From: Rhizobium sp. J15
Lineage (GTDB): Bacteria > Pseudomonadota > Alphaproteobacteria > Rhizobiales > Rhizobiaceae
DNA length: 64,000 nucleotides
Direction: 5' to 3'
NCBI RefSeq assembly: GCF_002531825.1
Contig: NZ_NWSX01000017.1
Span: 42,644 to 106,643 of the forward strand
Position numbers and translations under genes: made by a program. Under the pieces are notes generated by a model that ran no database searches, was not told where the DNA came from, and worked only from the letters and a program-made list of their open reading frames with translations. Shown here piece by piece: positions 8,529 to 19,195 of this stretch (position 1 is the stretch's first letter; the number at the start of each line of letters is the position of its first letter).

Positions 8529-11435
8529 TCATGCGGGAGAACCGGCTTTCTTGTCGGTGGGGGTCGATGTCCGGGCGGTGGCGGCCGGTGCGATGATACC
8601 GGAGGGCATGCGCTCGCGCAGTTCGTCCTCCTCCTCGGCCATGACGGCCTTCATCCGGGCGGTGATGTTGGCGCGCTTGCTGTCGCCTGAAATCTTCTGG
8701 CCGACCAGATCGGTGACGTAGAAGGTGTCGATCACCTTCTCGCCGAAGGTGGTGATGCGGGCCGACTGGATGTCGAGCGACAGATCGGAGAGCACGGCGG
8801 TGATCTCCGAGAGCAGCCCCGGCCGGTCGAGGCATTCGACCTCGATGACGGTGAACTTGTTCGACAGGCTGTTGGTGATGTTGACCGACGGCGGAATGAC
8901 GAAGGCCTTGCTTTTCTTGCGGTTGCGCGTGCGTGTGGCGATGACCTCGGGCAGGCGCTTGCGGCCGGACAGCACATCCTCGATCATCCGCCCGATCGTC
9001 GCCGCGCGGCGCAGCTCGTCGGCATCGTCGGGGAATTCGCGGCTGACATGGATCGTGTCGAGCGCGCGCCCGTCCGATGTCGTGAAGATCTGCGCATCCA
9101 CGATGTTGGCGCCGGCCGCCGCACAGGCCCCGGCGATGACGGCGAGTAGCCGCGGATGGTCGGGCGACAGCACGGTGATCTCGGTGATCGCGTGGAAACT
9201 GTCGGTCCGCACCGTGGTGGCGAGCGCCTGACCCGATTTGTCGGCCTGGCGGATGAAATGGGCGTGGCGGACCTGGTCCTCCAGCGGCACGGAGAGCAGG
9301 TAGGGCTGGTAGTGCAGCTTGGTATAGGTGTTGCGGTCCTTCTGGCTCCACTCGGCAAGTGCCGCGCGCAGCGCGTCGGCCGCCGCATTGGCCCGCTCCT
9401 TGCGGGAGACTTCCGAAAAGCCGCCAGCGAGCAGCAGCTCGGTTTCGTAGTAGAGCGTGCGCAGAAGCTGGCCCTTCCAGCCGTTCCACACGCCGGGCCC
9501 GACGGCGCGGATATCGCAGATCGTCAGGATCAAGAGCATTTTCAGCCGGTCGAGCGATTGCACGCGGTCGGCGAAATCCGTGATCGTCTTGCGGTCGGTC
9601 AGGTCGCGGGTCTGCGCCACCATCGACATCGTCAGATGTTCCTCGATCAGCCAGACGACGATTTCCGTCTGCTTCTGCGACAGGCCGAAGCGGGCGCAGA
9701 GCTTGCGGGCGACGCGGGCGCCGGCGATCGAATGATCCTCCAGCCGGCCCTTGGCGATATCGTGGAGGAGAACGGCGACATAAAGCGCCTCGCGGTCCTC
9801 GATATTGGGCATCAGCTTGTTGGCGAGCGGATGCAGATCCTCGGACCGAGCCCCGTCGATCTCGGAGAGAACCTCGACGGTGCGGATCAGATGTTCGTCG
9901 ACCGTATAGTGGTGATACATGTTGAACTGCATCATCGCGACGATCTTGCCGAATTCGGGGATGAAGCGGCCGAGCACGCCGGCCTCGTTCATGCGTCGCA
10001 GGATGAGCGCCGGATCGCGCTTCGACGTCAGGATCGACATGAAGAGCCGGTTCGCCTCGTCGTTTTCCCGGAGCTTGTTGTCGATCAGGGCCAGCGACCG
10101 GGTGACGCGCTTCAGCGCATCCGGATGGAATTCCAGCCCGTTGATGTCGGCGACGTGGAAGAGCCGGATGATGCTGATCGGATCGCGCTTGAAGACCTCG
10201 GCATCGGCCAGCGCGATGCGGCCGCGGTCTTCGACGAATTCGACGCTGCCGGCGATCTTGCGGGTGCGATGGGTGAAGCGGCTGATGACGCCGGTGAGGC
10301 CCGGAATCGATTTCGCCTGCTGGTCTTCCAGCGCGGCGCAGAGGATGCGGGTCAGATCGCCGACATCCTTGGCGACGAGGAAATAGTGCTTCATGAACCG
10401 CTCGACCGCCGAAAGGCCGGGACGGGTGTGGTAGCCGAAGGCTTCGGCGATCTCGCGCTGGATGTCGAAGGACAGGCGCTCCTCGGCCTTGCCGGTGAGG
10501 AAATGCATATGGCAGCGCACGGCCCAGAGAAAATCGTCGGCTTTCTCAAGCAGCCTGTATTCGTGCTTCGACAGCACGCCGAGCTTGACCAGCTCCGCCT
10601 GGTCGCGCACGTGGTAATAATATTTCGAGATCCAGAACAGCGTGTGCAGGTCGCGAAGCCCGCCCTTGCCTTCCTTGACGTTCGGCTCGACGAGATAGCG
10701 CGTGTCGCCTGCCTTGCGGTGACGTTCGTCGCGCTCGGCAAGCTTCGCGGCAATGAACTCGGGCCCGGTGCCGGTGACGATTTCCTTGTCGAAGCGGGTC
10801 TCCAGCTCCGTTTCCAGCCGCTGCAGACCGCAGATGTAGCGCATCTCCAGAATCGCGGTACGGATCGTCATGTCGGACTTCGAAAGCGCGATGCATTCAT
10901 CCACCGTGCGGGTGGCATGGCCGACCTTGAAACCCATGTCCCAGAGCACGTAGAGCATGAACTCGACCGCCTTGTGCGTCTCTTCCGCCGGCCGCGGCAG
11001 AAAAAGAAACAGTAGGTCGATATCGGAGCCCGGCGCCAGCGTGTCGCGGCCGTAGCCGCCGACGGCGGTAACCGCGAACTTGTCCCGCTGCTGCGGAAAG
11101 ACATGGGTGGTGGCGAAATTGTAGAGGACGGTGATGATCTGGTCCTGCAGCCAGGAAAGCCGGTAGGCGCAATTGAGCCCGCCGCCGTCGGCCATAAGGG
11201 CGGCGCGGGCCTTCTGCCGGCCTTCCGCGCTCGCCTTCTTCAGCGCGGCGAGAAGATCGGTGCGCATGACGTCCGGCCGGTTGCGATTGGCTTCGGCGAC
11301 GGCATCGCACTGCTTCTGCAGGAGTTCGGTGTCGAGGATCTGGGAGAAATCGAGGTCGCGCATCGCTGTCACAGGGGCGGTTTCCTGTTCATTCCGGGCT
11401 GCCGGTTCAGGGCTTTCCGCTTGTTTCGTTTGCAT
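8529..11435 (-). CDS. glnD: [Protein-PII] uridylyltransferase / uridylyl-removing enzyme
   Basis: 968-residue glutamine sensor of the nitrogen-control cascade, uridylylating PII proteins (GlnB, GlnK) at low glutamine and reversing this at high glutamine. Nucleotidyltransferase motif GGYGR...GSDID at residues 126-140; HD hydrolase domain in the middle with LLHDIAKGR; two C-terminal ACT domains beginning near [20 protein letters not shown] and [19 protein letters not shown]. The acidic/proline-rich first ~25 residues are not conserved family-wide, so the start may be slightly downstream. Links functionally to rpoN and ptsN at 30-34 kb. Confidence 0.97.
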   Translation of the reverse strand: MQTKQAESPEPAARNEQETAPVTAMRDLDFSQILDTELLQKQCDAVAEANRNRPDVMRTDLLAALKKASAEGRQKARAALMADGGGLNCAYRLSWLQDQIITVLYNFATTHVFPQQRDKFAVTAVGGYGRDTLAPGSDIDLLFLFLPRPAEETHKAVEFMLYVLWDMGFKVGHATRTVDECIALSKSDMTIRTAILEMRYICGLQRLETELETRFDKEIVTGTGPEFIAAKLAERDERHRKAGDTRYLVEPNVKEGKGGLRDLHTLFWISKYYYHVRDQAELVKLGVLSKHEYRLLEKADDFLWAVRCHMHFLTGKAEERLSFDIQREIAEAFGYHTRPGLSAVERFMKHYFLVAKDVGDLTRILCAALEDQQAKSIPGLTGVISRFTHRTRKIAGSVEFVEDRGRIALADAEVFKRDPISIIRLFHVADINGLEFHPDALKRVTRSLALIDNKLRENDEANRLFMSILTSKRDPALILRRMNEAGVLGRFIPEFGKIVAMMQFNMYHHYTVDEHLIRTVEVLSEIDGARSEDLHPLANKLMPNIEDREALYVAVLLHDIAKGRLEDHSIAGARVARKLCARFGLSQKQTEIVVWLIEEHLTMSMVAQTRDLTDRKTITDFADRVQSLDRLKMLLILTICDIRAVGPGVWNGWKGQLLRTLYYETELLLAGGFSEVSRKERANAAADALRAALAEWSQKDRNTYTKLHYQPYLLSVPLEDQVRHAHFIRQADKSGQALATTVRTDSFHAITEITVLSPDHPRLLAVIAGACAAAGANIVDAQIFTTSDGRALDTIHVSREFPDDADELRRAATIGRMIEDVLSGRKRLPEVIATRTRNRKKSKAFVIPPSVNITNSLSNKFTVIEVECLDRPGLLSEITAVLSDLSLDIQSARITTFGEKVIDTFYVTDLVGQKISGDSKRANITARMKAVMAEEEDELRERMPSGIIAPAATARTSTPTDKKAGSPA

Positions 11436-11567
11436 GCGCTATAGCCTCTTTGCCCGGTGAATGACACGGGCCTTGATACTGCATGAACCTTTAAATTTGG
11501 CGAAATGGTGTTGCCATGCTGCGATGCGGGACGCTTTGACGCAAGAAGCGGGCGCTCGCCATAAGCC

Positions 11568-11843
11568 TCAAGCGGCGGCCTGCGCCTGCAGCGCGTACAG
11601 CACCTGCCGGGTTTCGCTCAGGATCTCCTCGAGCGTCTGCTTGTCGCATTCGCGGTAGCCTGCCAGCGCGATCGAGGTCGCGAGCTCCGAGATTATAGCG
11701 CAGGAGAGCGTGATTTTCAGCAGTCCGATCGGCGATGTCCAGCCGCGCGTATTGCGGTCCCTGTCGGCGCGCCGCATCGTGTCGAGCATGGAGCAGATGA
11801 GCGAGAGGCGCTGCGTTTCGCGAACCAGCTTCTCCATGAACAT
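11568..11843 (-). CDS. Small conserved-looking hypothetical protein between mutS and glnD
   Basis: 91 residues starting at ATG 11843 (or the second ATG two codons on), 10 nt after the mutS stop, with no recognised domain. It appears largely helical: an amphipathic N-terminal helix (EKLVRETQRLSLICSMLDTMRRA), a central moderately hydrophobic stretch (IGLLKITLSCAIISELATSIALAG) and a polar C-terminal helix ending in AQAAA. Position and codon use match the neighbours, supporting a real gene. Three cysteines are present. Function unknown. Confidence 0.7.
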   Translation of the reverse strand: MFMEKLVRETQRLSLICSMLDTMRRADRDRNTRGWTSPIGLLKITLSCAIISELATSIALAGYRECDKQTLEEILSETRQVLYALQAQAAA

Positions 11844-11853
11844 GGGCGCGCTC

Positions 11854-14580
11854 CTATTTCAGCTTCTTCTTGAGATCGTAAAGCGCATCCAGCGCGTCAC
11901 GCGGCGTCATGTCGTCAAGGCTCATCGCCTTCAGCGTCTCCTCGACCTTGGACGGGCCGCGCACCGTTTCCTCGCGGCGCACCGCCACCTGGAAGAGCGG
12001 CAGGTCGTCGATCAGCTGGCTGGCCGGGTTTTTGCGGTCGGCGTCCTCGAGACGGGTCAGCACGTCGCGGGCGCGCGCCACCACCGAGGCCGGAAGCCCG
12101 GCAAGCCGGGCGACCTGAATGCCGTAGGAGCGATCGGCTGCACCCGGCCCGACCTCGTGCAGGAAGATGACGTCGCCGTCCCATTCCTTGACGCGCATCG
12201 TGGCGTTCGATAGCCGGCCAAGCTTTTCCGAAAGCACCGTCAGCTCGTGGAAATGCGTGGCGAAGAGGCCGCGGCAGCGATTGGCCTCGTGCAGATGCTC
12301 GACGGCGGCCCAGGCGATCGAAAGACCGTCGAACGTGGCGGTGCCGCGGCCGATTTCGTCGAGGATGACGAGGGAGCGGTCGCTCGCCTGGTTGAGGATC
12401 GCCGCCGTTTCCACCATCTCGACCATGAAGGTCGAGCGTCCGCGCGCCAGGTCGTCCGATGCGCCGACGCGCGAGAAAAGCCGGTCGACGACGCCGATAT
12501 GGGCTGATGTCGCGGGCACGAAGGAACCCATCTGCGCCAGGATCGCGATCAGCGCATTCTGGCGCAGGAAGGTCGATTTACCGCCCATGTTGGGGCCGGT
12601 CAGCAGCCAGATGGCGCCGTCCTTGTCGCCACCCTTCGGCGAGAGATCGCAATGATTGGCGACGAAGGGGCCGCCCGCCTGCCGACGCAGCGCCTGCTCG
12701 ACGACAGGGTGGCGGCCGCCCTCGATCGCAAACATCTTCGAGCCGTCGACCTGCGGCCGGCAATAGGCTTGCTCTTCGGCGAGAAGCGCGAGACCGGCTG
12801 CGACATCGATGACGGCGAGCGCCCGCGCGCCTGATTTGATCGCCTCGGCTTCCGCAACGACGGCTGCCGTCATCCTGTCGAAGGCTTCGAGCTCGATTGC
12901 CAGCGCCCGGTCGGCGGCGTTGGCGATGCGGCTTTCAAGATCGGCAAGCTCGGTGGTGGTGAAGCGCATGGCGCTCGCCATCGTCTGGCGGTGGATGAAG
13001 CGGGCTTTCGCCTCCGCCGTATCCGTCATCGGCCCGGCATTGCCGGCGGTGACCTCGATGAAATAGCCGAGGATGTTGTTGTGCTTGATCTTCAGCGACC
13101 TTATGCCGGTTTCCTCGGCATATTGCAGTTGCAGGCCGGCAATGACACGGCGCGACTGGTCGCGCAGCGCCCGGACCTCGTCGAGCTCGGCGTTGGCGCC
13201 ATCGCGCAGGAAGCCGCCGTCGCGCTTCAGCAGCGGCAATTCGTCCGCGAGCGTCTCGGTGAGCAGCGTTTCGAGCGCCGCCGGAAGGGCCTGCAGCCCG
13301 GCGAGCGCCTCGCCGAGTTCTTCGGGCAGCATCGCCTTGCCGAGCATCTCCGCAATTCCGGCCGCCGCTCCGAGGCCCTGGCGGACCGCCGAGAGATCGC
13401 GCGGGCCGCCGCGGTCGAGCGCCAGCCGGGAGAGCGCCCGCGGCATATCAGGCACATGTTTCAGCGTGTCGCGCAGATTGCCGCAGAGCGAAGGTTCGTC
13501 GATCAGAAAGCCGATCGAATCGAGCCGGGCATTGATGCGGGCTGGATCGGTGAGCGGCGACATCAGCCGCTCGGCGAGAAGCCGCGCGCCGCCACCGGTG
13601 ACGGTCCGGTCGATTGCTTTCAGGAGCGAGCCGTTGCGATCGCCGGAAAGCGTGCGGGCAAGCTCCAGATTGGCGCGGGTGGCGGGGTCGATGAAGAGCG
13701 TCGAAGCCGCACTCTCGCGCTCCGGCTTGCCGAGCGGCGGCCGCTCGGCGATCTGCGTCTTCTCGACATAGGCGACGGCAGCCGCCGCCGCCGCAAGCTC
13801 GGCGCGCGAGAAGGTGCCGAAGCCGTCGAGCGTGGCGACGCCGAAGTAACGGGCGATCCGGCCCTCGGCGCTGGCGCTGTCGAAAAGTACCGCCGGCTGC
13901 GGCACGGCGGTGCGGCCGAGCACGTCGAAGACCGCCTTGAGTTCGGGATCGTGGAAGATCGTGTCGGGCAGGATCAATTCGCGCGGATCGATGCGCAGGA
14001 TATCGGCAAGCAGGCGCGAGGCTTCCGTCTCGGCCAGCCGGAAGACGCCGGTCGAAATATCGATCCAGGCGAGCGCCAGCGCCGGTTCGGCGCCGCCGCG
14101 AATGCGGGCGAGCGCCATCAGATAGTTGGATTCCGAGGGCGAAAGCAGCTTTTCCTCGGTGATCGTGCCCGGCGTGACCAGGCGGACGACATCGCGCTTG
14201 ACCACCGATTTCGCGCCGCGTTTCTTGGCTTCGGCCGGATCCTCGATCTGCTCGCAGACAGCGACACGGAAACCGAGCGCAATCAGCTTCTGCAGATAAT
14301 CGTCGGCGGCATGCACCGGCACGCCGCACATCGGGATATCCTGGCCCATATGCTGGCCGCGCTTCGTCAGCGTGATGCCGAGCGCGCGGGCGGCTTCCAG
14401 CGCGTCCTCGAAGAACAGCTCGTAAAAGTCGCCCATGCGATAGAAGAGAAGCGAATCCGGATTGTTCGCCTTGATCTCTATATATTGCTCCATCATCGGC
14501 GTGGCCGAGGCGCGGCTTTCCGCCGTAGCTAGCTCGGCAGCCGAAAAGGCTTCATTCCCGGTATCTATTCGTGCGTTCAC
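11854..14580 (-). CDS. mutS: DNA mismatch repair protein MutS
   Basis: 908 residues. It recognises mismatches and recruits MutL. The mismatch-reading motif [11 protein letters not shown] lies about 50 residues in; the C-terminal ATPase has Walker [14 protein letters not shown] and Walker [17 protein letters not shown]. The proposed start is a GTG at 14580 with no obvious Shine-Dalgarno; an internal ATG-ATG pair (MMEQYIEIK) 28 codons in is an alternative, though rhizobial MutS proteins usually carry this N-terminal extension. Divergent from tme, with about 110 nt between the two starts. Confidence 0.97.
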   Translation of the reverse strand: MNARIDTGNEAFSAAELATAESRASATPMMEQYIEIKANNPDSLLFYRMGDFYELFFEDALEAARALGITLTKRGQHMGQDIPMCGVPVHAADDYLQKLIALGFRVAVCEQIEDPAEAKKRGAKSVVKRDVVRLVTPGTITEEKLLSPSESNYLMALARIRGGAEPALALAWIDISTGVFRLAETEASRLLADILRIDPRELILPDTIFHDPELKAVFDVLGRTAVPQPAVLFDSASAEGRIARYFGVATLDGFGTFSRAELAAAAAAVAYVEKTQIAERPPLGKPERESAASTLFIDPATRANLELARTLSGDRNGSLLKAIDRTVTGGGARLLAERLMSPLTDPARINARLDSIGFLIDEPSLCGNLRDTLKHVPDMPRALSRLALDRGGPRDLSAVRQGLGAAAGIAEMLGKAMLPEELGEALAGLQALPAALETLLTETLADELPLLKRDGGFLRDGANAELDEVRALRDQSRRVIAGLQLQYAEETGIRSLKIKHNNILGYFIEVTAGNAGPMTDTAEAKARFIHRQTMASAMRFTTTELADLESRIANAADRALAIELEAFDRMTAAVVAEAEAIKSGARALAVIDVAAGLALLAEEQAYCRPQVDGSKMFAIEGGRHPVVEQALRRQAGGPFVANHCDLSPKGGDKDGAIWLLTGPNMGGKSTFLRQNALIAILAQMGSFVPATSAHIGVVDRLFSRVGASDDLARGRSTFMVEMVETAAILNQASDRSLVILDEIGRGTATFDGLSIAWAAVEHLHEANRCRGLFATHFHELTVLSEKLGRLSNATMRVKEWDGDVIFLHEVGPGAADRSYGIQVARLAGLPASVVARARDVLTRLEDADRKNPASQLIDDLPLFQVAVRREETVRGPSKVEETLKAMSLDDMTPRDALDALYDLKKKLK

Positions 14581-14693
14581 GGAGGTGCAGTTTTTCCCAA
14601 AAAAACAGGTGCCAACCCTATCCGCGCGCCGCTATAGATGACAACAGCATTTGAGGAAGAGCGAAGCGTCGCCCACAGGACGTTGGAGGATAT

Positions 14694-16979
14694 ATGCCCG
14701 ATATCGATAAGAAGGACCGGCCGGTGACCTCGGTGACCGACCAGGAGGCGCTCGAATTTCACGCCATGGGCCGCCCCGGCAAACTCGAGATCAACCCGAC
14801 CAAGCCGATGGCGACGCAGCGCGACCTCTCGCTTGCCTATTCGCCGGGTGTCGCGGTGCCCGTCAAGGCGATCGCCGCCGATCCGCAGACGGCCTACGAC
14901 TATACTGCCCGCGGCAACATGGTCGCCGTCATTTCCAACGGCACGGCCATTCTCGGCCTCGGCAATCTGGGCGCTCTCGCCTCGAAGCCCGTCATGGAAG
15001 GCAAGTCGGTGCTGTTCAAGCGCTTTGCCGACGTCGATTCCATCGACCTCGAGATCGATACCGAAAATGTCGACGAGTTCATCAATTGCGTGCGCTTCCT
15101 CGGCCCGTCCTTCGGCGGCATCAATCTGGAGGACATCAAGGCGCCAGACTGCTTCGTCATCGAAAGCCGGCTGCGCGAGCTGATGGATATTCCGGTCTTC
15201 CATGACGACCAGCATGGAACCGCGATCATCGCCGCTGCCGGCCTGATCAATGCGCTGGAGCTGACCGGCCGCGACCTGAAGACGACGAAGCTCGTCTGCA
15301 ACGGCGCGGGCGCGGCGGCCATCGCCTGCGTCGAGCTCATCAAGGCAATGGGTTTTGCGCCTGACAACATCATCCTCTGCGACACCAAGGGCGTCATCTA
15401 CCAGGGCCGCACCGAGGGCATGAACCAGTGGAAATCGGCGCATGCGGCAAAGACCGACGCGCGCACGCTGGAAGACGCGATGAAGGGCGCGGACGTCATT
15501 TTCGGCCTCTCGCAGAAGGGCGCCTTCTCGGCCAAGATGATCCGCTCGATGGCGGATCGGCCGATCATCTTCGCCATGGCCAATCCCGATCCCGAAATCA
15601 CCCCGGAAGAAGTGGCCCGCATCCGCGACGACGCCATCATGGCAACCGGCCGCTCGGACTATCCGAACCAGGTCAACAACGTCCTCGGCTTTCCCTATAT
15701 CTTCCGCGGCGCGCTCGACGTGCGCGCATCGACCATCAACGACGAAATGAAGATCGCAGCCGTCAAGGCGCTGGCCAATCTTGCCCGCGAGGACGTGCCG
15801 GATGACGTCGTTGCCGCCTACCAGGGCAACCGGCCGCGTTTCGGGGCGCAATATATCATCCCCGTTCCCTTCGACCCGCGGCTGATCTCGGCGATCCCCG
15901 TCGCGGTGGCGCAGGCAGCGATCGAGACCGGCGTCGCCCGCAAGGTCATCACCGACATGGCCGGTTATGCCCGCGAGCTTTCGGCCCGCCGCGATCCGAT
16001 CGCTTCGACGCTCGCCAGCCTCTATGAGCGCGTGCGCCGCCGCCCGAAGCGGATCGTCTTTGCCGAAGCCGAGGAGGAGCAGGTCCTGCGGGCAGCACTT
16101 TCCTACGCCAACCAGCAGCTCGGCACCGCCATCCTGCTCGGCCGCGAAGACCTGATCCGGGCAACGGCCGAACGCGCCGGCATCGATCTCAACCGGCCGG
16201 GCCTGGAGATCGTCAATGCGCGTATCTCCACCCGCGTCGAGGCCTATATCGATTATCTCTATGCGAGGCTGCAGCGGCACGGCTATCTCCACCGCGATGC
16301 CCAGCGCCTGATCCACAACGACCGCAACCACTTCGCCGCCACCATGGTGGCGTTGGGTGACGCCGATGGCATGGTCACGGGCATCACCCGCAACTATTCC
16401 ACCGCGCTCGAGGATGTGCGCCGCTGCATCGACGAGAAGCCCGGCCATCGCGTCATCGGCGTGTCGCTGGCGCTCTGCCGCGGCCGCACGGTCTTCGTCG
16501 CCGATACGGCGGTGCATGACATGCCGACGGCCGAGCAGCTTGCCGATATCGCCGAAGAGGCCGCCGGTCTCGCCCGCCGCATGGGCTATCAGCCGCGTGT
16601 CGCCATGCTTGCCTATTCCACCTTCGGCCATCCCTCGGGCGAACGCTCCGAGCGGGTGCGCGAGGCGGTGAAGATCCTCGACAAGCGCCGCGTCGATTTC
16701 GAATATGACGGCGAGATGGCGGCCGATGTCGCACTGAACCGCAAGGTGATGGAGCAATATCCCTTCTGCCGCCTGTCCGGTCCCGCCAACGTCCTCGTCA
16801 TGCCGGCTTTCCACTCGGCCTCGATCTCGACGAAGATGCTGCAGGAGCTCGGCGGCTCCACGGTGATCGGCCCGATTCTCGTCGGCCTCGACAAGGCGGT
16901 GCAGATCACCTCGATGGGCGCCAAGGACAGCGACATCGTCAACATGGCGGCGATCGCCGCCTACGGGGCGGGTTCGTAA
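14694..16979 (+). CDS. tme: NADP-dependent malic enzyme with phosphotransacetylase-like C-terminal domain
   Basis: 761 residues, the long MaeB type: malic N-terminal domain (about 1-160), NAD(P)-binding domain (about 165-420) and a PTA-like domain (about 430-750) that is regulatory rather than catalytic. Motifs include VPVFHDDQHGTA-type FHDDQHGTAIIAAAG and LVCNGAGAAAIACVEL. It converts malate to pyruvate and CO2. In S. meliloti the paralogues are Dme (NAD) and Tme (NADP); Tme is recalled as the neighbour of mutS and olsB, so I name it tme. Start ATG follows GGAGGATAT. A strong terminator follows. Confidence 0.88.
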   Translation: MPDIDKKDRPVTSVTDQEALEFHAMGRPGKLEINPTKPMATQRDLSLAYSPGVAVPVKAIAADPQTAYDYTARGNMVAVISNGTAILGLGNLGALASKPVMEGKSVLFKRFADVDSIDLEIDTENVDEFINCVRFLGPSFGGINLEDIKAPDCFVIESRLRELMDIPVFHDDQHGTAIIAAAGLINALELTGRDLKTTKLVCNGAGAAAIACVELIKAMGFAPDNIILCDTKGVIYQGRTEGMNQWKSAHAAKTDARTLEDAMKGADVIFGLSQKGAFSAKMIRSMADRPIIFAMANPDPEITPEEVARIRDDAIMATGRSDYPNQVNNVLGFPYIFRGALDVRASTINDEMKIAAVKALANLAREDVPDDVVAAYQGNRPRFGAQYIIPVPFDPRLISAIPVAVAQAAIETGVARKVITDMAGYARELSARRDPIASTLASLYERVRRRPKRIVFAEAEEEQVLRAALSYANQQLGTAILLGREDLIRATAERAGIDLNRPGLEIVNARISTRVEAYIDYLYARLQRHGYLHRDAQRLIHNDRNHFAATMVALGDADGMVTGITRNYSTALEDVRRCIDEKPGHRVIGVSLALCRGRTVFVADTAVHDMPTAEQLADIAEEAAGLARRMGYQPRVAMLAYSTFGHPSGERSERVREAVKILDKRRVDFEYDGEMAADVALNRKVMEQYPFCRLSGPANVLVMPAFHSASISTKMLQELGGSTVIGPILVGLDKAVQITSMGAKDSDIVNMAAIAAYGAGS

Positions 16980-17011
16980 ACTCGCTCTGCCTCCCATTCG
17001 AGAGGGCATTT

Positions 17012-17051
17012 AGCGCCCGGCCGACAAGCACGTCGGCCGGGCGCTTTTTTG
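17012..17051 (+). terminator. Rho-independent terminator of tme
   Basis: Thirteen-base GC-rich arms (gcgcccggccgac / gtcggccgggcgc) with a six-base loop, followed directly by a run of six or more T residues. It lies 33 nt after the tme stop codon. Confidence 0.95.
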
Positions 17052-17158
17052 TGGCTTACTCGCCGAGGATATGGTTGAAAGGCTCCATCCGATAAGTCAT
17101 ACTTTTGATACAATGCGCGCGGCATAAAATTGATATTTCATCAGCCGTTTGGATTCCC

Positions 17159-18148
17159 ATGCCGGAAAACGCATCCCCGAATTTTACCGCCCGATTTCAG
17201 GGGACCACGTTCGACGATATGGTCGAGGCTCTGACCAAGGGGTTCGGTTCGTTCGACGCATGGCGAAGTGGTCGAGACAAACCACTCGACTGGAAGGTCG
17301 GGTTTTGGGGGGATGAGAGGTTGTCGCTGGTCAGCAACCAGGATTCCGGCGGCTGGGGTGCGAGAACGGCACATGGAACGCCGGAAACTCTGGCAATCAT
17401 CGTTCCGCGCACGGGTGCGCTCGACGTATCGTTTGGTCGGACTGTGGTCGAAGGTACACCCGGGCGGCTGTTGTTGACGAACAATCTTGAGCCGGAACGG
17501 GTTTCCGTGAGGGCGACGCCTCACCGGTCAGACACTCTCAGTCTGAGTTGGACGATCTTGGCTCAGACCGTCGCCGCCGTATTGGAGATCCCGCTGACCG
17601 GGTCAATGGACCTGGCGCCGGTCGTTGATCGTTCCACGGCAGCGGGACAGATGATCGGCAATCTCGCCCAAACGATGATCGTCGGCATGCGCAATAACGG
17701 CCCGCTGCTTCACTCGCCAATTGCCATGTTGAACCTGATCCAGGCGTTTGCCGATTTGGTGGTGCGGTTGGTTCCTCATCGGCTCTCGCATCTTCTCGAC
17801 AAGAAAATCCACCTGATCGCGCCTCGGCACGTCCGTCGTGCAATTGAATTTATGCATGCGAACATCGCACAGCCGTTGACAATGCATAGTGTCGCGGAGG
17901 CGGCAGGCATTTCCATTCGCGCTCTTGAAGTCGGTTTTCGCGCCTTCAAGGGAACCACACCGTCCGCTTACCTCAGGATGATCCGCTTGCAAGCGGTCCG
18001 AGAGGATCTACGCGACCCCTCAAACCGGCAGCCGTTGCGGAATATCTGCTTGAAATGGGGATTCTTGCACTTTGGCCGTTTTGCGGCGATCTATCGGGCG
18101 GCGTATGGAGAGAACCCTTCGGACACGAGAAGGCGATTCGATATATGA
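17159..18148 (+). CDS. AraC-family transcriptional regulator
   Basis: 329 residues from the ATG at 17159. The N-terminal two thirds resemble an AraC_binding_2-type sensing domain (RTGALDVSFGR..., TPGRLLLTNN). The C-terminal ~100 residues form two helix-turn-helices: PLTMHSVAEAAGISIRALEVGFRAF and LRNICLKWGFLHFGRFAAIYRAAYGENPSDT. Start choice is weak because no good Shine-Dalgarno is visible; an ATG at 17105 would add 18 residues. Codon use and base composition are less GC-biased than tme or olsB, and it sits between two genes I recall as adjacent in S. meliloti, suggesting a later insertion. Effector and targets unknown. Confidence 0.85.
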   Translation: MPENASPNFTARFQGTTFDDMVEALTKGFGSFDAWRSGRDKPLDWKVGFWGDERLSLVSNQDSGGWGARTAHGTPETLAIIVPRTGALDVSFGRTVVEGTPGRLLLTNNLEPERVSVRATPHRSDTLSLSWTILAQTVAAVLEIPLTGSMDLAPVVDRSTAAGQMIGNLAQTMIVGMRNNGPLLHSPIAMLNLIQAFADLVVRLVPHRLSHLLDKKIHLIAPRHVRRAIEFMHANIAQPLTMHSVAEAAGISIRALEVGFRAFKGTTPSAYLRMIRLQAVREDLRDPSNRQPLRNICLKWGFLHFGRFAAIYRAAYGENPSDTRRRFDI

Positions 18149-18170
18149 GGACACGCCGTCGTAGTGGCTG

Positions 18171-18212
18171 AAGCGCGTCGCGAACTTTGAGATTCGCTCC
18201 TTGCGCTTTAGC
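18171..18212. repeat. Palindromic intergenic repeat, copy 2 (half element)
   Basis: The block aagcgcgtcgcgaactttgagattcgctccttgcgctttag matches one half of the repeats at 6839-6942 and 26139-26236. The second half (the gcatgtcgcgcaaaa palindrome) is missing. The repeat overlaps the olsB stop codon (tta at 18208-18210), as in murJ. Confidence 0.7.
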
Positions 18213-19086
18213 TCGAAAAGCGGCCGGCGTCGGCGCCGTAATAGTTCAGGTAGCGGTCCGAAATGCTGGAGATCGGCAGCACGATCAGCACGTCGGTAGT
18301 GTTGAAGGCGTGGTCGATCACCGCGCTGGAGCCGACCATGGCGCCGAGGCGCAGGTAGCCCTTGATGAGCGGCGGCAGGGCCATCAGCGCCCGCTTGGGG
18401 TTGACGGCCTCGACCGGCATCAGGTCCATGTTGCGGGCGAGATGCGGCAGGGCGCCGACCGCCCATTCATTCTTCGCCAGCACATTGTGATAGAGGAAGG
18501 ACAGCGCCAGCGCGTGGCTTTCGAGATAGACGCCGGGGAAGGAGGCGCAGCCGAACATGGCGCTCATGCCGTGCTTTAGCGCATAGGCCCAGTTGCCCTG
18601 CCAGAGGAGTTCGACGGTGCGCTTGGTGCGGTATTCCGGCAGCACGCAGGAGCGCCCGAGCTCCATGAAGCGCTTGTCCGGATGCTTGGCGAGCAGGCTC
18701 TCGATTTCGAATTCGGAAGCCGAGTAAAAACCGCCATTGGCAAGCGCGACGTCCTGGCGCAGCAGCCGGTAGGTGCCGACGATCTGGTCTTCCGGGTCGC
18801 CCTCGAGCGAGCGGTCGAGAACGAGAAGATGATCGCAGAAAGCGTCATAGGCGTCGAAATCGCGTTCGCGGCGCATGGATTCCGGCGGCAGCTGCGCCTT
18901 CATTTCATTGACGAAAACGCGATACCGGACGGCCTGGGCGGCATCGATCTCGCGTGCCGTGCGGGCAAGGCGGGTCTCCAGATTGCCGATGCGGCCGAGG
19001 ATATCGCCGTCCTTTTGCACGGCCGCCGTCGAGGGTCGGGCAGCCTCCGCGGCAGTGTCACGATTCAGGATGTCGATGGAGGACAT
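18208..19086 (-). CDS. olsB: L-ornithine N-alpha-acyltransferase (lyso-ornithine lipid synthase)
   Basis: 292 residues, GNAT-related OlsB family formerly annotated as putative hemolysin. It forms the amide link between a 3-hydroxyacyl-ACP and ornithine, giving lyso-ornithine lipid that OlsA then acylates. Conserved stretches include QAVRYRVFVNEM near residue 50, FDAYDAFCDHLLVLD, VGTYRLLRQDVA and ELGRSCVLPEYR. Length agrees with the rhizobial enzyme (~295). The ATG at 19086 has GGGAG seven bases upstream. In rhizobia olsB expression rises under phosphate limitation through PhoB; I did not identify a clear Pho box. Confidence 0.92.
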   Translation of the reverse strand: MSSIDILNRDTAAEAARPSTAAVQKDGDILGRIGNLETRLARTAREIDAAQAVRYRVFVNEMKAQLPPESMRRERDFDAYDAFCDHLLVLDRSLEGDPEDQIVGTYRLLRQDVALANGGFYSASEFEIESLLAKHPDKRFMELGRSCVLPEYRTKRTVELLWQGNWAYALKHGMSAMFGCASFPGVYLESHALALSFLYHNVLAKNEWAVGALPHLARNMDLMPVEAVNPKRALMALPPLIKGYLRLGAMVGSSAVIDHAFNTTDVLIVLPISSISDRYLNYYGADAGRFSS

Positions 19087-19195
19087 GGCGATTCTCCCGT
19101 TGCCGGCTTATCGACGCCATAAAACACTTCTGTACGACAGGAAAGTGACATATTGCATTTCCCGGCGCAAGAAGCGCGGGCTGGTCCCAAGCGCC

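Noticed and set aside
9156..11015. 619-codon frame opposite glnD
   Set aside because: Antisense shadow of glnD with no domain or ribosome site.
14577..17009. 810-codon open frame antisense to tme
   Set aside because: It mirrors tme over its length; composition is the usual antisense shadow (His, Arg, Gly, Asp rich), no domain is recognisable, and tme is certain.
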